Assembly: GCA_040756735.1 (NCBI GenBank)
Contig: JBFLYC010000038.1
Coordinates: forward strand, 1-28,513
Direction: 5' to 3'
Origin: JBFLYC01 sp040756735
GTDB taxonomy: Bacteria; Bacillota; DSM-16504; Desulfitibacterales; Desulfitibacteraceae
DNA length: 28,513 nucleotides
Shown here in pieces: positions 23,905 through 28,513 of this stretch. The notes below the pieces were generated by a model that saw nothing but the letters and a program-made list of their open reading frames with translations, was not told the DNA's origin and searched no databases. Numbering within the stretch: the stretch's first letter is position 1; each line of letters opens with the position of its first letter. A program made the translations under genes and the position numbers.

Positions 23905-24281
23905 TTTGCAGCTGATCAGATTAGGTTCTTTGCACAGCAGCAGTTAGACTGCCTGAAACCTTTGGAGTGCAGCAATGTGCCAGGTGTAACACTTGGTCAC
24001 AGACTTATTCCTATCCATTCATGTGGCGCCTATGTTCCTGGCGGTCGTTATCCACTTCCTTCTACAGCGTTAATGTCAATTATTCCTGCCAAGGTTGCAG
24101 GGGTAAAAAGAGTAGCTGCGTGTTCTCCTCCATCAACAGAATATGGCGGGATACATCCGGCTGTTTTAGCGGCTATGGATATAGCAGGGGAAGATGAAGT
24201 ATAGCTGGGGTCTGTTCCCACCTGGCAGGAATAGAAGGTTTGTCTGCACATCAAAGGGCTGCTATCTTGCGAAAAAGATAG
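23902..24281 (+). pseudogene. Internally deleted HisD-like (histidinol/sulfopropanediol dehydrogenase family) remnant
   Basis: Reading from 23908, ADQIRFFAQQQLDCLKPLE leads into PGVTLGHRLIPIHSCGAYVPGGRYPLP and AKVAGVKRVAACSPP. These are the NAD-binding-side motifs of the HisD fold, in the LGHR/YVPGGRYP form typical of HisD-like alcohol dehydrogenases rather than true HisD. The frame stops at UAG 24202-24204 after AAMDIAGEDEV. Another frame then gives LAGIEGLSAHQRAAILRKR, the C-terminal helix region of the family. About 200 residues of core are missing, as are the N-terminal roughly 100. It is not functional. Confidence 0.8.
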
Positions 24282-24312
24282 ATAATTAACATGTAGTAGG
24301 AGGTAGATAAGT

Positions 24313-25203
24313 ATGCCAAAAATAGTACAATGTGTACCAAACTTCAGCGAGGGAAGGAGACAGGAAGTAATCGATGAAATTTTAGCAGCAATTACAGCTG
24401 TAGAAGGAGTGAAGCTGGTAGACTATTCATCAGATCCAAGCCATAATCGCTCAGTTGTGACATTCTTGGGAGAACCAGAAGCCGCAAAGGAAGCAGCCTT
24501 TAAAGCTATCGAAAAGGCAAAAGAATTAATTAATATGGAAGAACATCTAGGAGAGCATCCCCGAATGGGAGCAACAGATGTAGTGCCTTTTATACCTATT
24601 AGAGATATCACAATGGATGAATGCGTGGAAATAGCAAAGGAATTGGGAAAAGAAGTATGGGAGAAGCTGCAGATACCGGTTTACTTGTACGAAAAAGCAG
24701 CCTGTAGCCCTGAAAGGCAGAATTTATCAACACTCAGAAAAGGCCAGTATGAAGGCCTCAAGACAGCAGTGGCAGAGCCGGCAAGACACCCGGACTTTGG
24801 AGAGCCAAAACTGCATCCCACAGCAGGTATCACAGCCATAGGAGCAAGGCCGCCGCTAATTGCTTACAATATTAACCTTGGTACAAATAACGTGGAAATC
24901 GCAAAAAAAATAGCCAAAGTAATAAGGGGTAGTAATGGAGGTTTTCCTGCAGTTAAGGCCCTGGGTATTAAAATTGAAGAAAGGGATATAGCCCAGGTAA
25001 CAATCAATATGTGCAATTATAGAGAAGTATCCCTTTTTAGAGTGTTTGAAATCGTGAAAAATGAAGCCGCACGTTATGGAGTCCCTGTAATAGGAAGTGA
25101 GATAGTTGGTCTAACTCCCATGGAAGCATTGATAGAAGTCGCTGACCATTACTTAAGACTGGAGAACTTTAAGATTGATCAGATATTAGAGACCAAACTG
25201 TAA
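24313..25203 (+). CDS. ftcD: Glutamate formimidoyltransferase
   Basis: 296 residues, the transferase half only, without the cyclodeaminase domain found in the mammalian fusion. It moves the formimino group between N-formiminoglutamate and tetrahydrofolate. The general base is H82 in GEHPRMGATDVVPF, the same number as in the animal enzyme. VPNFSEGRR and DPSHNRSVVTFLG are family motifs. AGGAGG lies 9 bases before ATG. No other hut genes or formimino-THF cyclodeaminase (fchA) are present, so it may serve purine or glycine fermentation or histidine breakdown with partners elsewhere. It is intact between two remnants and just upstream of mttB. Confidence 0.93.
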   Translation: MPKIVQCVPNFSEGRRQEVIDEILAAITAVEGVKLVDYSSDPSHNRSVVTFLGEPEAAKEAAFKAIEKAKELINMEEHLGEHPRMGATDVVPFIPIRDITMDECVEIAKELGKEVWEKLQIPVYLYEKAACSPERQNLSTLRKGQYEGLKTAVAEPARHPDFGEPKLHPTAGITAIGARPPLIAYNINLGTNNVEIAKKIAKVIRGSNGGFPAVKALGIKIEERDIAQVTINMCNYREVSLFRVFEIVKNEAARYGVPVIGSEIVGLTPMEALIEVADHYLRLENFKIDQILETKL

Positions 25204-25229
25204 CTATTGAGTGCTGTCATGTTAATTAG

Positions 25230-25340
25230 CGGAGCCATGGGAGCGGAGCCATGAGGACGGTTCGAGCGTCACCGTAGCGCAGCGAAGGTCCGAAGGGAAG
25301 ACGATGGAACCGTACCCGTGGCGTACCCGCGGCGTATAAG
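25230..25340. repeat. GC-rich palindromic repeat upstream of mttB
   Basis: GCGGAGCCATG occurs twice (about 25229-25239 and 25243-25253), and CGTACCCGTGG/CGTACCCGCGG are tandem near 25311-25332. ACGGTTC (25257-25263) and GAACCGT (25307-25313) are inverted, with further pairing inside (GCGTC/GACGA). Composition is clearly richer in GC than the neighbours. It resembles a short interspersed palindromic unit and occupies most of the ftcD-mttB gap. Confidence 0.6.
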
Positions 25341-25366
25341 CAAATTATGTGAATGGAGGAAATAGA

Positions 25367-26848
25367 TTGAGCCGAAGAAATATTTCTGCTGGAAGAACCA
25401 TGTTGGAAGGATTTGGGCTGAATGTTTTCAGTGATGATGCTTTGGAAAGGATACATAATGCAACTTTAGAAGTTCTCTGGTACGAGGGTGTAAAGATACA
25501 AAGCGAGCCGGCCCTGGAGATTTTTGATGGCGGCGGCTGTGTAGTTGATAAGAAAAATCAAAAAGTGTACATACCTCCTCATGTGGTGGAGGAATGTATC
25601 CGTTGTGCACCTTCCACTATTTTACTTGCCGGCAGGGACCCCAAAAATGACATTATTTTAGACGGATCAAGGGTAAACTTCTGTAACTTCAGCAAAGGGG
25701 TCAATGTGGTGGATCCATATACGGGTGAATTAAGAAAATCCACCAAACAGGATGAGGCTAATGTGTCAATACTGGTTGATTATTTAGATGAATATGACCT
25801 GCTGGATGTAGCTGTGGAGGCCAGAGATATTGACCCTAAAACCGCCAATCTTGAGTGTTATGAAGCTATGGTTTCCAATTCAACCAAGCATTCTACCCAA
25901 TCACCCCACAGCTTCGAAGAGGCCCAGAAGTTGATTGACATGGCTGCGGTTGTGGCCGGAGGAAAGGAAAACCTCAGGAAGCGGCCGATAACATCAGCAA
26001 CTGTCTGTCCTACCAGCCCTTTATCCATAGCTCCTGAAACCTGTGAACCCATCATTACTTATGCTAAAAATGGCGTTCCTTTGACTGTATTATCCATGGC
26101 CATGGCAGGAGGAACATCTCCGGTAACCCTGGCGGGCACCCTGGTAACACATAATGCTGAAGTACTCAGCGGTATTGTCCTGGCCCAGCTGACAAACAAA
26201 GGAGCGCCAAATATGTACGGCAGTTCTACGACTATTATGGATTTGCGGATGGCTTCAGCCGTAATTGGGTGTCCTGAGTTAGGCATGATCAGCGCCGCAG
26301 TATGTAGATTGGCCCAGTATTACAATATTCCCAGCTATGTTGCAGGGACATAGACTGACAGCAAAATAGGGGACCAACAGGCCGGACACGAAAAAACCCT
26401 ATCAATGCTGCTGGCCGCATTAGCAGGCGCTAATATGATTTATGGCCTGGGCATGATTGATTTGGGGATGACCCTGGATTTTGGCCAACTGGTGATAGAT
26501 AACGAAATTGCCAAGATGGTAAGAAGGGTACTTATGGGGATACCTGTTAATGAAGATACTCTAGCAGTTGATGTAATCCGTAAGGTAGGTGCCGACGGAC
26601 ATTATCTCATGGAGGATCATACATTAGCACATATGAGGAATGTACAGTCTCAGACAAACCTCTTTGACCGTAATACCCGACAGGCATGGGAGGTTAAAGG
26701 CGGAAAAGACCTGGCCGCCAGAGCTGCAGAAAAAGCCAGATATATTTTAGAAACTCATAAGCCTGTACCACTGCCGGAAAGTACTTCTAAAACACTAAGA
26801 GAGATGATTGAAGAAGCTGAAAAAGAGTGGGGAGTAAAAAAAGCGTAA
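25367..26848 (+). CDS. mttB: Trimethylamine:corrinoid methyltransferase MttB with in-frame UAG (pyrrolysine)
   Basis: 494 codons including the stop, about 493 residues when the UAG at 26351-26353 (codon 329) is read. MttB demethylates trimethylamine to dimethylamine and methylates its cognate corrinoid protein. The first 328 codons show family sequence (LEVLWYEGVKIQSEPAL, GTLVTHNAEVLSGIVLAQL, GSSTTIMDLRMA), with YNIPSYVAGT just before UAG. After it the same frame gives TDSKIGDQQAGHEKTLSML and continues to a TAA at 26846. Methanosarcina MttB is about 495 residues with pyrrolysine at 334, so length and position agree. The start is TTG after GGAGGA (25355-25360). No pyl genes or cognate mttC lie beside it. 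Without Pyl tRNA the product would be a truncated, inactive protein. A chance nonsense mutation is the alternative. Confidence 0.9.
26351..26353 (+). other. Amber codon predicted to encode pyrrolysine
   Basis: The only stop codon within the mttB frame. Both sides are open, in the same frame and match the family, with no frameshift. The flanking residues are VAGT before and TDSK after. Confidence 0.85.
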
Positions 26849-26853
26849 TTTAG

Positions 26854-27017
26854 GTATCCTGTAACTCATCAACTCTAGCGCAGGATTAAAAGCGCCTGAC
26901 ATCAGAATACACCATTGATATAGTTCAGCCTGTGGATATGTTTCCGCATACGAGCATACAGAAAGCGTCGCTGTTGCCGCCGAACTAATATGGCACAAAG
27001 CTGACGGAATAGCCTGA
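26854..27017 (+). pseudogene. C-terminal remnant of an RlmD/TrmA-type RNA methyltransferase
   Basis: Starting 6 bases after the mttB stop, one frame reads VSCNSSTLAQD, a TAA, then KRLTSEYTIDIVQPVDMFPHTS. This matches the order at the C-terminus of uracil-C5 RNA methyltransferases (SCNPxTLARDL, then VQPVDMFPHT), including the catalytic-region SCN motif. A frameshift near 26955 continues as HTESVAVAAELIW to a TGA at 27015. The rest of the gene is absent. From 27018 to 27156 I see no gene; a 9-base inverted repeat, AATGACCAT (27036-27044) and ATGGTCATT (27129-27137), may belong to the following transposon. Confidence 0.75.
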
Positions 27018-27156
27018 CCAGGAATTGCTGTATATAATGACCATATCAAATAGAAAGGAAAAGACGCCCCCGTTTTGATGTGTTACTGCGCCAACAGTAG
27101 CACTAGGAGCTTCCCCAATAAGCTTAACATGGTCATTGTAACAAAATATAAGCTCA

Positions 27157-27675
27157 TTGAGAATCCCCTTAAAGGTGTTTTTTGTTAGGAGCGAGGAACA
27201 GAATCTCTGTCCCTGCTGTAGCGAATCAATGGAAGTGATCGGAAGTCGCCGGCGGAACTGCATTAATAGTGCCGGAGAAAAAATGGTCCTAATGATTAGA
27301 AGACTTCAATGTAGTAATTGTAAGCGCATCCATCACGAACTTCCAGATATCCTTGTTCCATACAAGCGGCATTGCAGTGAAAGTATAGAGACTGTGATAG
27401 CCGGGAATACTTTCGCCGTTGCAGCAGATGAATCAACTATTACCCGTTGGCGGATCTGGTTTTTTGATTTAGTTAATCACTTTTTGGGTTGCCTAATATC
27501 TATAGCTATTCAGTATTACAGAAATTCTGTGGAAGTGCCATCCGACCTTCCCCTGTCCCCGCTCCAAAGGATATGGCATTATGTAGGAGAATCTTACGGC
27601 TGGCTAGCCAGAGTTGTCCGAACCGTAGTTAATTCAAATAACTGGGTACAGACCCGTTCTGCCTTTTTGTCCTGA
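27157..27675 (+). CDS. DUF6431-like zinc-finger protein of a transposon
   Basis: 172 residues. CPCCSESMEVIGSRRRNCIN and LQCSNCKRIHHELPDILVPYKRH contain two Cx2C pairs, suggesting a zinc ribbon, and the PD-VPYKR motif fits DUF6431 proteins. Members commonly precede a Mu/IS481-like transposase and an ATPase in three-gene elements of Clostridia, which is the arrangement begun here. The frame is open upstream. TTG 27157 or GTG 27175 could be the start, and neither has a strong ribosome site. It appears intact, but its partner is broken. The role in transposition is not established. Confidence 0.65.
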   Translation: MRIPLKVFFVRSEEQNLCPCCSESMEVIGSRRRNCINSAGEKMVLMIRRLQCSNCKRIHHELPDILVPYKRHCSESIETVIAGNTFAVAADESTITRWRIWFFDLVNHFLGCLISIAIQYYRNSVEVPSDLPLSPLQRIWHYVGESYGWLARVVRTVVNSNNWVQTRSAFLS

Positions 27676-27730
27676 TGTAAAGGTTATACACTCATGTTAG
27701 ATTCCAAATATTGACAGGAGGTAATCTAGC

Positions 27731-28323
27731 ATGAGAGACCAAAAAAAGGCCGAGGACGTTGCTGCTCAACGAGTACAACTCATATCCCCACTTCTAACTG
27801 AAGGGTTGGACCCTGCCAAAGCCAGACAGATTAAAACCCAAATTTGCGAGCAGGCTGGAATTTCCGAACGTACTCTGCGCAGATATCTGTCAGAGTTTAA
27901 GACGCATGGCTTTGCCGGACTTAAGCCCAAAGGTAAAGCTAAGAGCAGAAGCGAAGATGCCATTCCGCCAAACATCCTGGAACAGGCCATATTATTGCGA
28001 CGAGAGGTTCCAAAGCGCAGTGTGGCCCAAATCATACAGATTCTAGAATGGGAAGGTCTGGCCCAGCCGGGTCAAATTAAGCGCAGTACACTGCAAGAGA
28101 AGCTAGCCGAACGCGGATACAGCGCCAGGCATATGCAGATGTATATGAGTACCGGTGTTGCTACTCGGCGGTATCAGCAGAAGTATCGTAACAAGCTTTG
28201 GCATTCCGACATTAAGTATGGACCTACTTACCTATCGGCATAGATGGTACCAAGAAGCAGGTATACTTAGTAACAAATTTCGACCTGTGCAATAGCCATC
28301 AAACTTTCAAGCAGCCCATGTAA
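27731..28323 (+). pseudogene. Frameshifted and truncated DDE integrase-type transposase
   Basis: It begins well, with CAGGAGGT upstream of ATG. Residues about 30-65 are a helix-turn-helix (ISERTLRRYLSEFKTHG), about 85-130 a second DNA-binding part, and then the catalytic core opens with LWHSDIKYGP, where D is the first acidic residue of the triad. One lost base near 28225 shifts the frame and gives a UAG at 28241. The true continuation, LPIGIDGTKKQVYLVT, is in another frame. Homology fades after that and TAA closes at 28321. The remaining core with the other two catalytic acids is missing, so the element cannot move itself. Nothing recognisable follows to 28513, apart from a CAAAAGC/GCTTTTG inverted pair near 28384-28438. 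Confidence 0.82.
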
Positions 28324-28513
28324 ATGAGAGAGTATTTTTAGAGCACCATAAATCCTGCTCATTATTTAAGTGCAAGGAAATAACAAAAGCTAGTGCTACC
28401 GATCCCGGTTGGGACCAACTCATACCATTATGCTTTTGTCGGTTAGCTACACATAAATCGTTCGCTTTTTCACCCTTGTTGCTTGAATTGCGTAGGCCTA
28501 ATTGTTTTCGTAA

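Noticed and set aside
24202..24204. UAG in the HisD-like remnant as a second pyrrolysine site
   Set aside because: After UAG the same frame meets another UAG within 10 codons and loses homology, while the true C-terminus is in another frame. This is decay.
25858..26286. Minus-strand open frames inside mttB, gcv and other genes
   Set aside because: They lie wholly within well-supported genes on the opposite strand and show no family resemblance or ribosome sites.
26351..26353. Treating the UAG in mttB as a simple nonsense mutation
   Set aside because: Position, length and uninterrupted family sequence on both sides fit the known Pyl-MttB pattern better. It stays the alternative until pyl genes are found.
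28324..28513. Transposon end or small RNA in the last 190 bases
   Set aside because: A CAAAAGC/GCTTTTG inverted pair is present, but no target duplication, terminal repeat partner or RNA family pattern can be shown within the window.

Overview
This looks like a chromosomal segment of an anaerobic, low-to-moderate GC Gram-positive bacterium, most likely Bacillota, class Clostridia (acetogen or Desulfitobacterium/Desulfotomaculum-like). The reasons are strong AGGAGG ribosome sites, frequent TTG/GTG starts, a two-subunit glycine decarboxylase, an antiterminating tandem glycine riboswitch, LipM-type octanoyl transfer, several corrinoid methyltransfer proteins and a pyrrolysine-type mttB. The species cannot be named from the window.

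Layout. 1-350: palindromic repeats, then a candidate operator/promoter. 352-3778: corrinoid methyltransfer cassette (corrinoid protein, pterin-dependent methyltransferase, ATP-dependent reductive activator). 3902-5856: PocR/AraC regulator and a second corrinoid protein. 5871-11446: tandem glycine riboswitch with terminator, a palindromic element, then gcvT-gcvH-gcvPA-gcvPB-lipM. 11541-12977 (minus): secreted C69 dipeptidase. 13132-17586: phoU, Na/Pi cotransporter, DinG-like helicase. 17602-19970: gamma carbonic anhydrase, then on the minus strand cysK and larE. 19994-23084: repeat, promoter, metA-metY and an Rrf2 regulator. 23100-28513: a region full of gene debris (frameshifted DUF4367-like gene, HisD-like remnant, RlmD-like tail, broken transposon genes) in which two apparently intact genes survive: ftcD and mttB. 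The last 190 bases hold no gene I can recognise.

The most interesting gene is mttB (25367-26848). Its reading frame is broken only by one UAG at 26351, close to the place where archaeal MttB carries pyrrolysine (residue 334 in Methanosarcina), and it stays open and family-like for 164 codons after it. UAG also ends at least six ordinary genes here, so the host would have to tolerate readthrough. One case, dinG, would fuse in frame to the carbonic anhydrase gene.

Functionally the window centres on one-carbon/tetrahydrofolate chemistry: methylamine or betaine-type demethylation through corrinoid proteins to methyl-THF, glycine cleavage to methylene-THF with lipoylation, and formimino-THF production by FtcD. 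A cysteine/methionine sulfur block lies alongside. Several noncoding tracts are explained by a family of short elements with GGGGACATTCCTCC / AGGTGTGTCCCCT ends, and most other gaps are decayed genes.
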